Part shown: piece after piece, positions 39,476-51,251 of the stretch | Position numbering within the stretch: position 1 is the first letter of the stretch | How the letters are laid out: every line of letters starts with the position of its first letter | Assembly (NCBI GenBank): GCA_032622095.1 | Contig: CP136068.1 | Location: 137,027,989-137,091,988 of the forward strand | Length of the DNA: 64,000 nucleotides | Direction: 5' to 3' | Origin: Siphonodentalium dalli | Taxonomy: Eukaryota; Mollusca; Scaphopoda; Gadilida; Siphonodentaliidae | Notes under the pieces: generated by a model | Databases searched by the model: none | What the model saw: the letters and a program-made list of their open reading frames with translations, nothing else | What the model was told of the DNA's origin: nothing | Made by a program: the position numbers and the translations under genes

Positions 39476-40950
39476 TATATATATATATATATATCTTTTA
39501 TTCCCTCCATTTATGAAGAGTCAATATATAATAAAGCAAAAAAATACGTAGAATATAAATAAGTTTGGGATATACCCAATGAACATGAGCATTTGTTTGT
39601 CCACCGGGAGATTATCAATGCACATATAACAGTCTACGTGGAAATGTGAGACGAAACGATACCATGTGTCATTTCTTGAAAAGAACAGTCGTTAAAAACA
39701 TGATTCACGGTATCATTATAAATTACCCCACATCTTATGCACACAACGTCCTCAACGAATTTCAACATGCATAGTAATTGCACAATGAGAAAGTAAAATT
39801 TCTTGTGTCTGGGGTATTTGTGGCATGCTTTCCAAAGGTGGGACATGTGCAGGTTTGATTGGACGGTAGCGAAACGACCGAAGTCACTCTGTGTTGATAC
39901 AAGGTGTTGCCATTCGTTTCTAGAGTTGGACATCATTGCGTTGTTGACCAGGGACTTCCAATGGTGTTTATTAGCTACTGTTGCTTCTGATGAAAATTCC
40001 TCATACAAGTGAGCAATCGTCAGATCCTTAAGGTCTGATTCAACTTTTCTAATGAAAGGACTCCCCTGTGCGAAGTGAGATTCAGATGTGCGATAGTAAA
40101 AAAGTTGCTTCGTAGCCTTGTCACTACTCATATTGCATAATGAGCGATACAAAGACAGCCTGCGTTTGGTTATGAAGTAACTGAGTGACTGGATACCAAG
40201 CAACCCCTCTACCATAGCCGTGCGGGTCTGGGGATGCAAACCCTGAATACGTTTCAAGCAAAATCGGTGAATGCGTTCAAGTTTAAGCTTATCAGTATTA
40301 GTGATATCAGTGATGAGTTCTGTTCCATATAGACCTCTTGGTAATACAATAGACTTATAAAGCTTTACTGAGCTCACAGGTGTTAGGCCACATGCGTACA
40401 TACCTGCATTTGACAACATAAAAAATGTTCCTCTTATCTTGGTGCATACCTCATCTACTAGGGATGACGCGAATTTGAATTTATCTATAGGAATGCCTAA
40501 GTGAGTGACGGAGGTAACTTCGGTCATTTCGTTTCGACCAATAGTCCATTTCCTGTGAGATCCAGAGTGGTCGGCTTTTGATTCATTGAAGACTATTGTG
40601 TAACTCTTTGATGCATTGTATTTGTAGCGCCAAATAGAGCTGTATGAACTGCAAATTGAGCATAGTGATTGTAACCCAGTTGGAGTTAACGACATTAACA
40701 ACATATCATCTGCATGAGTTGGTGAACATAAATTAATGCCACCTATTTTCAGACCACATGCCGCCCGCTCAAGATCCCACAGTAACTGATCAATGTAGAT
40801 GGTGTAAAAAATCGGGGAGAGGGTACCCCCCTCTCGGGTTCCATGTAGTACGTCGATCCATTTTGATTGATATCCGTTGTATATAAGTGAACATCTCATT
40901 CTAGTTACGAGATTATGAATTATTCTAAGACTTTTTCCCTGGATATATTA
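39476..40950 (-). mobile_element. Non-LTR retrotransposon (LINE) 3' fragment
   Basis: Includes the RT half, about 140 bp of 3' UTR, and an (AT)n run at 39476-39494 that would be its simple-repeat tail. The 5' side stops inside another repeat. No clear target duplication was found. Confidence 0.7.
39634..40947 (-). pseudogene. 5'-truncated LINE reverse transcriptase, C-terminal half
   Basis: The frame is open for about 437 codons. It contains the RT palm motif GTREGGTLSP (usual form: QGG..SP), then HADD in place of the usual YADD, which keeps both catalytic Asp; then HLGIPI of the thumb border, and near the end a zinc-knuckle C-X2-C-X9-H-X4-C (CIRCG...NHVFNDC). The fingers, motif A and any endonuclease domain are missing, because the frame meets a stop at about 40950 and unrelated 'gttatggccc'-type repeat follows. 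This is the usual dead-on-arrival 5' truncation of a non-LTR retrotransposon. The clade is uncertain, with CR1/Jockey-like layout most likely. The 3' half is undisturbed, so the insertion is fairly young. Confidence 0.85.
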
Positions 40951-40984
40951 CGTTGAATGAGTTTGAACAGTAGGCCATCTTCTC

Positions 40985-41255
40985 CAGAACCGTAAGACGG
41001 AATGGGTTCATATTTGGTGTGGATGTTCCCTAGGTGAATCACATTCAGATTTGTTCAAATGAGGTCACCCTATCAAATGTGGACCATAACTTTTCCCCAC
41101 CGTAGTAATTCTTACAACGACTTCTTCTCAAATTTCATTGGGCTGAATGGGTTCATATTTGGTACAAAAGGTCCTTGGGGGACTGTGATTCTGTTTTGAT
41201 CAAATGAGGTCACTGGGTCAAATGTGGGCGGAGCCAGTGACATAACTCCAAACAA
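40985..41255. repeat. 'Gaatgggttcatatttggt' repeat, two units
   Basis: Units at 40998 and 41147 share 'ggttcatatttggt', 'caaatgaggtcac' and 'tcaaatgtgg'. The LINE 5' truncation point lies at their left border. Confidence 0.65.
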
Positions 41256-41654
41256 AAAAATGTTTTAATTTAGATTTTTGGAATTTTCACCTTGCTCAAT
41301 TTAACAAACAAACAAATTATTTTTTAAACATGTTATAAAATTTGAAAAATGTGACACCATTATAACATCTGCAGAGTTATGAAACTTTAATCTTTAATGA
41401 AATTACGGAAACATTCCATTATCCATCCCCCTCCCACATGGCCCAGACCCAACCCCCCCCCCCCCCACCCTGCACCCAACCAACATCCCTTCCAACCGAT
41501 ATCATCTCCAACTTCCAACTTTAATACCTGTTCTATCCAGAAGCAGATATATCTCTGCAGAGAGACAGAGATAGACACAGGTCATTAATCTAGATTAGAA
41601 TCATATATGTCATCTGGCAGCTTATGTAAACAACACTGCTAGCAAATTAAAACA

Positions 41655-42099
41655 AACTGCCTGAATTTAGTGTGTCTGACATTTGCAGAATGAGGTCCCC
41701 AGAGGGTGAATTTAGTGTTGCTACCCCACACAGCAGGCTAGCATCACCAAATACACTATCCAGGGACCTAATTCTACTTAGGCATCATCTTCTGGGAAGT
41801 ATCTTAAGTATCAAATTGAAATTTTTTTTAGTTACTTTTTGACTTTTTCCCTTCTGTTCAGTTTCTATGTCCCCCTAATTTGCAGAAGATAAAATGCATA
41901 ATTGAGGTGCTCAATGGGTGTGCATTACAAACTTCAACTGTAGAACTTCAATCTGTTCCTAGGTTTCCCATGGCTGTTAGGCCTAATCAGACTGAGGATT
42001 AATCCGGTGATGCTAGCTCACCATGCGGAATAGTGTCATTAAATTCACCTTTTGGGGACCTCATTCTGCAAATGTCTGACACACTATATTCAGACTTGG
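41655..42099. mobile_element. Long family E-related copy
   Basis: TIR-like CTGCCTGAATTTAGTGTGTC / ACACTATATTCAGACTTGG and 'tttgcagaatgaggtcc' hairpin arms at both ends, with a diverged middle as in the copies at 3.5 and 34.7 kb. Confidence 0.7.
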
Positions 42100-42139
42100 C
42101 TGGCATATTATTTTCTTAACCACCACTTATTCAGATGAA

Positions 42140-42290
42140 ATCATACCCTGATTTTTCAAAGAAAAATTGGGGGTATATTGGATTGAATTTGTCTTCTGTC
42201 TGTCAGGCGGTCCTTCCATCCGTCTGTCTGTTGGGATGTCTATCCATCTGTCTATCAACAATTGTTTTCTTCTCCATATTAAAGACCAAA
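42140..42290. repeat. 'Cataccctgatttttc' repeat
   Basis: Matches 19.85 kb: 'tttcaaagaaaaattggggg' then 'tatattggattgaattt' and a 'ctgtctgtcaggcgg' run. Confidence 0.6.
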
Positions 42291-42530
42291 TATGTTTATA
42301 TATTTCAGTGTACATGTTCCCTAAGTGACTCACAATCAGATTTGTTCAAATAAGTTCATCAGATCAAATAGGTGCAAAGCTAGGGCCATAACTCTTTCCC
42401 TTGAATTAAGTAAATATTAAAATAATTTCTTCTCAAGAACCATTGAGCCTATATTAGCTTATATTTGGTATGGATGGGTCTTGGGTGACCGGGTTCAGAT
42501 TTGTTCAAATGGGGTCATTTTTAGGAAATG
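42290..42530. repeat. Further unit of the 41.0-kb repeat
   Basis: 'gttccctaagtgactcaca' and 'agatttgttcaaat' (twice) match 41.03 kb. Confidence 0.6.
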
Positions 42531-42532
42531 AG

Positions 42533-42645
42533 GTTCCCAGAGGGTGAATTCGTTGATGCTATTCCACCTTGGGGAATAGTGTCATTAAATTCACCTTTTG
42601 GGGACCTCATTTTGCAAAGGTCAGACACACTAAATACAGACTTGG
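42533..42645. repeat. Duplicated right end of the 41.7-kb family E copy
   Basis: Repeats the last hairpin and terminus, and the duplication continues into the flank: 'attattttcttaaccacca' occurs at 42107 and 42655. So it is a local genomic duplication, not a new insertion. Confidence 0.72.
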
Positions 42646-43149
42646 CTGTTCCAATATTATTTTCTTAACCACCACTTATCCAGGTGAAATCATACGCTAT
42701 TGGATGTTGGGGGGTATATTGATATTACTAGGTGAATGGATCTCATAGATGGGGATTCACATTTGTTCTAATAGGGGCAGAGATAAGAGATTTAACTCTC
42801 CTCTATCCTGTTTGGTACTGGTATAATAATATTGATTTCTAGGCAGCCTGGGTGAGGGCAATGTTTGAGGCAATGGGGAAGGAGTGTAGAGGGGGTGGAG
42901 TTTTGACCCCCTACTTTGATCAAAATTTAAACAGCTGACAATTTCATGCCTGATACAACATTAGTTGTAGATTAGATGTTCACATAAAAAATAGGTTAGA
43001 ATTGTTCTCATAGTTTGATTTTCCAACATGTATGTTTTTAAACCAACAGTCCATATGTTCCTACTTCAGGTTAAACTGTTGGACCAAATTGGCCACAAAT
43101 TTTAACTTTATGGGGTTGGTAATTTTCAAATGTTTGAGAGCTTGAAGTA

Positions 43150-44456
43150 CTGGTACCAGTTGTAAAATTGAACCTAAGAGGGATGTGCAAACAGATTTTT
43201 GTGAACTTAGTACTGTGGTATGGTTATCTTCTTTAAAAGGTAAGAGGTTGGAGATTTGTCAGTGGTGTGCTATTAGAAATTTCAAGTTGAAGAGCCCTGC
43301 TCATCGGAGAACCTCCAGCTATGTCTATGTTTAGAACTACTTGTCTTAAGTGATATTGTCTCGTCCGAGTCTTCTCAGTCTTTACAGTCTGGTGAGCGAC
43401 CCACACTCATTGACTGTCTTGTGTTGAGCAAACGTGACCTTTGATTTCTGGTTTGTCATCTGTTTACATTCTATAGGTAATTTAATGTTTGTGACTATTG
43501 TTTATTTATTTTGAACAACTATTTCATTAAATACATCAAAGAGTCTTATTTTTCTGGGACTATTTCTTTAAGTGGCAAACAACGCATAGTTACGTGAAAT
43601 GTCATTGCAGGACTTATAGAAGCCGCTCCTAATTTCACATACCATCTATTGATTTAAATATGTTTTATGGAGGTTTTGGATCAAGTAATAAATAGAATCT
43701 ACAACTCCTCCCCAGTTTATAGCAAAAGGCGAGGTCCAGACCTAATTTACTGACATGTTTTGTAAATTTTGCTATAAACTGAGGACTCGTAGATCCTCTA
43801 TGTACACCTAAAAACTTAATATGGTGAGTTTATATGTGTAATTTAATCATAAGCTGTTAGAATACTATAAAACCATTGGTTGTCACACATTTAGCCATTA
43901 AAGTTATTTCTCGATAATCTAACTTTCTTGATTACTTCTGCTATAGAAATAACACCACTCACAGTAGCATTGTGCATATAAACGGGAATTCCGGTGTTGC
44001 ATGATTGCATCAAATTTTCTTCATATAGGTCTGCCCTGCCACTAAATTTAACGCTAATTTGCCTTCAGTACTTGAGTGCATAAGTACCTAGAAAAATCAA
44101 CGAGACTCGATCAAGCAAAACTTTACAAAGAAATAGTTTCAGAAACTAATAACTTGTGTCACAGTACAGGTGAAACATTTCTGGAACACCTGCTGTCACA
44201 GTGGAGCGACCAGTGCGTCCACACTTTTCACAAGCTAATCAAAAGCTACGCACAATTATAGAATTTGTATTCAAATTTTACAGTTATACCTTCATAACCT
44301 TAATCGAAATACAGGTTATTTCTTAAATAACTTTAAGGTGTCGGTGTTCCATTGGATATATCATAAGGTGCTTTCACAGAAAACACCGAGATTATTTCTA
44401 TAGAAACATAAATTTATGTTACAATCTAAACCTCCCCAGTATGTAGTTTCACGAGA
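43150..44456. other. Unassigned stretch with one short frame
   Basis: A 61-codon frame at 44076-44261 with balanced composition ('GETFLEHLLSQWSDQC') ends in TAG. It has no ATG and is preceded by TGA, so it could only be an exon read from an AG at 44076. No family recognised. Confidence 0.25.
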
Positions 44457-44854
44457 TTAACCCTTTACCCAACAGAACGGCCCTGTGCCAATGCATTCTC
44501 TTATATATGCGAGTCGACCATAGGTCGCCTCGCATATATAAGAGAATGCATTGGCTTAACACATTAAAAATTATAAAATTGTTAAAGAATGTAAGAAAAA
44601 TGGTAAAAAGTGTTAAAAAAGATTTTTTTTAGACCAATTCATTCTCTTATATATGCGAGGCGACCTATGGTCGACTCGCATATATAAGAGAATGCATTGG
44701 CACAGGGCATAACTGTAACCATCACAATGTGGTCAATGAGCTGGTTCCAATGATATCCATATTTGTATGGTTTTATTGAGACAGACCCAAGATAATTTAG
44801 GCTGTTGCAGCTTTATTTGGCCGTTATTGGCCGGTTTGTTGGGTAAAGGGTTAA
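44457..44854 (-). mobile_element. MITE family A, copy 9
   Basis: TTAA-flanked, both hairpins present; one arm has a CAATTCATTC change. Confidence 0.87.
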
Positions 44855-45303
44855 ACCTGATATCTTGTTATTCACCAACCACATCAATTTGAAGCTTGTA
44901 ACAATAAAATATTATTACCGTAAACTTCATCGATATCGGTTGTACCCTTTGTAAAACACAACATCTGAACTTGGCAAAAGTTAAAACATTTGAGTCCCTC
45001 ATTCATCCAAAGATATTAACTTAATTAGCCCGTGTATTATACTAAATCCTGTTCGGTGATTTGTCAACTGTTTATTGGGTCATGCATTTTATATCCCAAT
45101 AAAACACACCATAACACGCCCTGACATCACATCTTGTTGACCTAGATGACTAAAATGATAGATAGAATTACTGGGCATGTTTTTTAAAGTGCGCGACCAT
45201 AGACTAATTGATTGATAATTCGCAGTTAACTTACAGTGCTGCATGGCATAATAACCAAACTGTAGACATATTATAGAATATATTTCAGCGGAGTTTATAG
45301 AAA

Positions 45304-45635
45304 TTAACCTCTTCGCTGCTAAATGACGTTATGACATCTTGTGCTGGACTGTTGACCTTATTGCAATTTTCCAGTGGAAAAATATAATGGGAACATCACA
45401 AGAACCATAAACCTGACTCAGTTGAAAGGCTGTTATCATTCACAATCGTGGACACCATACACTGTTTTAAACTTTGAGATACAGTTTTTATGATGTACCA
45501 ATCTGAGTTCCAGTTATGAATAATGGCCTACTGTTAGTGTGCTGAAGTAGGTCCGTACCTACGGACCATATAGCACACGGCGTGCACTTTTGCGTCCGTA
45601 ATAGTTAACGGACGTCATAGCAGCGAAGAGGTTAA
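45304..45635. mobile_element. TTAA element R (332 bp)
   Basis: Ends TTAA-CCTCTTCGCTGCTA / TAGCAGCGAAGAGG-TTAA are 14-bp perfect inverted repeats. The interior shares no hairpin with families A, B or H. A different TTAA family, seen once. Confidence 0.82.
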
Positions 45636-45800
45636 TATGGAAAAAGCTATATAAATATAATAAATGAATGCAGTTTGAGTAGAATATCACTGACCTTTAG
45701 AAGTTTAGAGCACATTAATGAGAACCGTTTCACAGTTCATTGAATGTGCCTTTAATTAATCACTGATATGATAAACTGGAATCTTGTCATGCTATTTTTT

Positions 45801-46380
45801 GTCCCCCGAAAACAAAATATCGGGGGACTATTAAAATAGCCGATGTCCGTGCGTGCGTCCGGAAATGGTTTCCGGATGATAACTTTAGTTTCGGTTATTA
45901 GATCAAAAGCAAATTTCATAGGTGAGTTTATCAGACCAAAATACAGGTCAAGTTCGAATATGGGTTTGCTCCATTTTTGCGAGAGTTATGGCCCTTTTTT
46001 TACTTAGAATCTTGTAATTTTATGGTTTCCGGATGATAAACTTCAGTTTGTGTGATCTTATCTGAACCAAATTTGGTATGTGAGTTTATCAGCCCTATGT
46101 ACAGGTCAAGTTCGAATATGGGTATGCTCCGCCCATTTTTGCGAGAGTTGTGGCCCTTTTTCGACTTTTTTTACTTAGAAAATTTCTCACTTTTTCGGTT
46201 TCCGGATGATATCTCAAGTTTGGATCCTTTAATTGCAAATACCGTTTTTATGTGGATCAGCCATATCAAGATAGAGGTCAAGTTTGAATTTGAGTTTGAT
46301 CCGATGATTTCTCAGTTATGGGCTTTTCGACTTAGAAAATTCAATTTTTCTTGTAATTTTCTTAAGGTTATATTTTGACT
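45801..46380. repeat. 'Gtttccggatgat' tandem repeat behind a short palindrome
   Basis: Starts with the palindrome 'gtcccccga..tcgggggac' (45801-45828). Units with 'tttccggatgataactt' recur at 45867, 46025 and 46199, with 'gagagttatggccc' between. Confidence 0.78.
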
Positions 46381-47275
46381 TTAAGAGTTTTTTTATTTTT
46401 ATCAAACTTTGGGGTGGGTCCCTAATTATCATTGGAAAAAAAACTTGAGTTGGAGGGGTGGGTGTCCGAGATCGGACAGGAAAACAATGCGTTCCCGGGG
46501 TGGTGGGTCACAAAAATCCAAAAATGTCAACCTTGTATCCTGGAGTTTTTTTCCTGACGGCCTGGTTTATAAAAAAAAACCCGCTAGTGAATATGACAGC
46601 AAGATTTCCAACGTTTAGAAACATGGACCCACGGTGATACAAGCATGTATGGACTGTATGGTGATAACAAATAATTCTTATTCGCTTTTCATCTCCCAAG
46701 TCAGAAATGAAGACACGAACCATAACATTTTCATATATTTACTTAGAAATATCTTTAACATTGTTATTAAAGTCTTACAAAGAAAGGGCATGCTTCCAAC
46801 AAAATTGTATGCATTCATGCTTGCAATTAAAATGTGCAGCTTTCGCACGCTGTTTCTTCAATTTGCTCGAATTTCAATATCTTTTTTGCCGCTGGCTGCA
46901 TGAATATGTCTTATACCAGGTGGGGTGAAACACCAACTCAACCAATTGAGACGACCTTCGTCCATGCACGCGTGGCAACTATGGAGGATAAATGTTCTGT
47001 CAGTTTGTAGCGATATTGTGTTCATGGTGACTGACATATTGGCACCGACAGTACCGGCCCCGCAGCGCAATCCACTCCTTTGAAATACCCGTCTGTCCCG
47101 GTCCTGATACAGAGCTCTGTATTTGGACTTACAGGCCTGGATACTTGCCATTTCTCATACTTCAATAATTGTCCATTCCTGTTTATGAATGATGATGTAA
47201 GAATCAACTCATGTCCGTCTATCCATCCATCAAGCCCTACAAGATTAAACAGTTTATATAGTCATTATAATTTGA

Positions 47276-47727
47276 TTAACCCTTTACCCAACAGAACGGC
47301 CCTGTGCCAATGCATTCTCTTATATATGCGAGTCGACCATAGGTCGCCTCGCATATATAAGAGAATGCATTGGCTTAACATATTAAAAATGATAAAATTG
47401 TCAGAAAAATATTATAAAAATTGTTAAAAAATGTAAGAAAAAATTATAAAATTGTTAAAGAATGTAAGAAAAATGGTAAAAAGTGTTAAAAAAAGATTTT
47501 TTTAGGCCAATACATTCTCTTATATATGCGAGGCGACCTATGGTCGACTCGCATATATAAGAGAATGCATTGGCACAGGGCATAACTGTAACCATCACAA
47601 TGTGGTCAATGAACCGGTTCCAATGATATCCATATTTGTATGGTGTTATTGAGACAGACCGAAGATATTTTAGGTTGTTGAAGCTTTATTTGGGCATTTT
47701 TGGCCGTTTTGTTGGCTAAAGGGTTAA
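47276..47727 (-). mobile_element. MITE family A, copy 10 (long spacer)
   Basis: TTAA-flanked; the spacer is expanded by repeats of a 'ttgttaaagaatgtaagaaa' type phrase, as in copy 4. Terminal GGGTAAAGGG is changed to GGCTAAAGGG. Confidence 0.86.
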
Positions 47728-48514
47728 GCACATATTTTCTCCAGTTTACAAGAATCTTGCAAATTCTGGTAATGGGACAGCATCACTAACCGAGAGAGGT
47801 TAGCGACCGTGTATGAGAACTTGGAGTCTCCCATACGGTAGGAATCACAGATTCACCACAACGAAGAATGCGTTGCTTCGACCGACCAATAGCTACCTGC
47901 AACATCAATGGACCGGGCTTTCTACAGCAGCTGCTGTCAATCAAATAATTATTAGCGGACATTTTCGACCAATCAGCGACTGAGCCGGCAAATGGCTACA
48001 TTGAAAACATTCTGCTGCCACCTTTCTTCACCCTAATTTTGATATCCCTGCATACATTCAGTGTTAAATTGGTTCTGTGATTATAACAATGTTTTTCGTT
48101 TAACATGACCCTTGTCATAATATTCTAATTTAATGGCAAAACGAATGTATGTTCTCTGGTTTAGACATATTAAAGAGTTAGGGGATCTGTCTGTCTGTTT
48201 CGCGATTTTTCTTCCGGAGCCATTGATCGATTTCAACCATATTTTCAATCTTATTTTTTTAAATTAAAATATTTAAACAAATTAAATTAGGTAACCCTAG
48301 ATTTATAAGTTTCACAATATGCATAAATCTGGCCTTGACCAATAGCATATCTCATTTCATAGGACGACCATAGCGGGTTGTGGATCACTAAGTTGATGAA
48401 TCAAGATAAGCTAAGTTAATTAATCGAGCTAGCTAAGTTGATTAATCAGGATAACTTAATTAGTTAATTAATCAAGATAGTAACTAAAAGGGGTGTGGCG
48501 GTTCTACACTGCCG

Positions 48515-48715
48515 TAAAATTTCAAGTTCATCGATGTTATAATTTCTAGTTCAAAGTTAAAATTTCGAGTTGATGTAAAGATTTCAAGTCGATGGGAAAA
48601 TTTCGAGTTCGACTAAAAATTTCGAGTTGATGTTACAATTTCAAATTCGGATGTTAATATTTCGAGCTCAGAAGTTAAAATTTCGCGTTCGGAAGTTACA
48701 AGTTCGAGTCCATGA
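48515..48715 (+). repeat. About 20-bp degenerate minisatellite
   Basis: Repeated 'aaaatttcgagttcgatgtt' variants, about nine units; preceded (48400-48475) by 'agttgattaatcaagataa' units. Confidence 0.75.
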
Positions 48716-49007
48716 TGATGATCATCATGTCATATTTAATTAATAATGCCCAATAAAATTCACGACGAAAAGAGAAAATATATATAAAAAGTGTATACCC
48801 TGATATAACGCTCTTTATAAGTATAAAGGTGTGTCTGCGAGTTCTGACTAAATAGGACACAAGGCATTCGTAGTGGGTAAATGTGCAGAACTTATGAAAG
48901 TCTTAAAACATCACCACCAAAGAGAAATAGATCAACTATGCATGTTTTTATATTAATTATTTATAGCTCACAAATAACGAAATTTCTCGTGTCAAATCCT
49001 TTGTCAT

Positions 49008-49407
49008 TTAACCCTTTACCCAACAGAAGGGCCCTGTGCCAATGCATTCTCTTATATATGCGAGTCGACCATAGGTCGCCTCGCATATATAAGAGAATGC
49101 ATTGGCTTAACACATTAAAAATCATAAAATTGTTAAAGAATGTAAGAAAAAATGGTAAAAAGTGTTAAAAAAAGATTATTTTTAGGCCAATGCATTCTCT
49201 TATATATGCGAGGCGACCTATGGTCGACTCGCATATATAAGAGAATGCATTGGCACAGGGCATAACTGTAACTATCACAATGTGGTCAAGGAGCCGGTTC
49301 CAATGATATCCATATTTGTATGGTTCTATTGAGACAGACCGAAGATATTTTAGGCTGTTGAAGCTTTATTTGGCCGGTTTTGGCCAGTTTGTTGGGTAAA
49401 GGGTTAA
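49008..49407 (-). mobile_element. MITE family A, copy 11
   Basis: TTAA-flanked, both hairpins intact; borders a family N repeat on its right. Confidence 0.88.
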
Positions 49408-49640
49408 ACAAAACTGTTTGTGATTTGTCAACAAACATCGCTAATCGTGTAGTAAGTTAAAATATTTTAATCTGAATATGATTTTCGTAATAGTTTTTCG
49501 GTACTATGACCTTTTCCAACTATGGTATCTTATATGACTAAATTGACTTTGGTAGATGTAGGTAAGATCATTTCACAGTATTGTTTACATAACAAGTTAA
49601 TGGTTTCGATAGCACAATCTATATTGAACAGTTATTAGTA
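49408..49640. repeat. Family N, partial copy
   Basis: 'gatttgtcaacaaacatcgc' through 'tatgactaaattgac' matches the reverse complement of 34.2-34.3 kb. Cut on the left by family A copy 11. Confidence 0.65.
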
Positions 49641-50632
49641 ATGAAAATAATTTTTAAAAAACAAGTCAATCCGTCGATACACAAACATATTGGTGATAGT
49701 TGTTTTACAGGCGTTCGTGGTATTTCGCATGAACTCACTTCGGATGTACCGGGTCCCTTGATGGGGTACTATACATTAAATCCGGTCATCTCAGTTTATA
49801 CCAACATAATATATGCAACAGATGAATGAATGAATGTGATCTATGAACGATGTAAAAAAAACATGGTAATAATAATGAAAATGTATTTATGCCTGGAGTC
49901 ATAAATTCATTTTCAGTATAACGGTTCGCCGGGAGCATTTTGATTTTCAGATGGTAATTAAGTATTCACGGTGGACCGACATATATTTTGTTTTGGCAAA
50001 AATAAAAAAATACTTTGCCCACATTAAATCCTCATTTTCTGTTCTCACAATTAATGAATATTTTTGTTTTATTTAACATTCCATATAATTATGTCCATAC
50101 CTTCATATAGCGTGTCTAGACTTCTTTAATCCAACATTGTTACTTGGCAATATATATATTACTCCTCATTACTGTGTTATTGCATTGTTTGATAGTGCAC
50201 TGAAATTGGTGACTTTTGTTACTCATTAAGCTGTATCACCTAATCAATTAGCAGAGTATCATGCTATAAATTTGATTCTCATGTCGCCGCAGTTACAAAA
50301 GCAATTTAGGTTTTTGAATTAGAATTCCGATTTTGGAGTAAAAAACACTTTGGTGAAAAGTTTGACGAAATGAATGTATTTTTGGCCATTTTCGAAAAGA
50401 AAAAAAATGGCCATTGGCTATGACAGCGTGAACCCTGGTGGTATATAACTATTTACTCCGACATGTCTCGTTTGATTGTTCATCTTCGACAAGCTTTGAT
50501 GTCCCTACACATTTCAACTGATGTATAACAAATATAATATAATTTAGGCTCGAATTATTAATATACGCATTGAACGGTCTTGAATATAGTGTATGCTATA
50601 CACGGTTTTCATATCCGTTGTTGGTAACTCAC

Positions 50633-50818
50633 CGTTATATTGGTCTGCCAGCATATTACTGAGGTAAGACATCATGTCTTCGTCCACTACTTCCGCCAAA
50701 TGGCCGCCCACCCCTTCGCACGCAGTTTTGGCTGCACCGTTGCTAAATGTTGGGAACATCACTCCTGGTGGAATCGGAACGTTGATACAATACGGTGGGT
50801 TATAGTTATTTGGACATC
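50633..50818 (-). CDS. C-type lectin-like domain exon
   Basis: On the minus strand an acceptor 'tttgttccag' precedes a 186-nt open exon that ends at donor 'aacg/gtgagt'. It enters and leaves in phase 1. The peptide starts CPNNYNPPYC, continues through TACEGVGGHLAEVVDED and ends SNMLADQYNG. The early Cys pair, the 'A..C...GGHLA.V' core and the helix after it match the N-terminal half of a C-type lectin-like domain, a fold used in secreted or membrane binding proteins. The sugar-binding C-terminal half would be in the next exon at lower coordinates, which I could not find. So this is either part of a longer gene with large introns or an orphan exon. The nearby family N repeats and element M may have disrupted the locus. 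No signal peptide is visible here. Confidence 0.68.
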
Positions 50819-51089
50819 CTGGAACAAAAAAGACTTCTGATTGAACCCAATCATAAATATAAAGAACTGTATGGTTGCATTGTGAATAAAGTACGTTTAT
50901 GTTGATCGTCTGGAATTAAAGGGACCAAGGCGCTCGATACATGTGGGTATATAATTATGGGGGAAAAAGTGTGCAGAAACATCATCAGTAGGACTCGGAA
51001 GGGGTCAGGAAATAAAGAAATCTTCTTATATTCATTATTGATAGTTCTCAAATAACGAACTTCCGTGACTGAAACCTTTGTTATGTAAA

Positions 51090-51251
51090 CAAAACTGATA
51101 AAGTGATTAGTCAACAAACATCGATAATCGTGTAGTAAGTTCTAATATTTCATGCTGATTAAGATTTTCAGAATATTTATAAATGTTTTTGACCTTTTCA
51201 AATGTTTACCGTCAAGTTTTGTTTAATCTTTAGAATCTTATCTGACTAATT
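51090..51251. repeat. Family N, left half beside element M
   Basis: 'gattagtcaacaaacatcga' to 'cttatctgactaatt'. The matching right half resumes at 57062. Confidence 0.7.

Noticed and set aside
41397-41588. Pro-rich frame at the poly-C stretch
   Set aside because: Simple-sequence translation (C run at 41452-41466).
47080-47427. 115-codon frame and its look-alikes at 23178, 48881 and 39171 (shared 'CQCILLYMR', 'RIYKRMHW')
   Set aside because: The common peptide is the family A hairpin read through; its spread follows the MITE copies.
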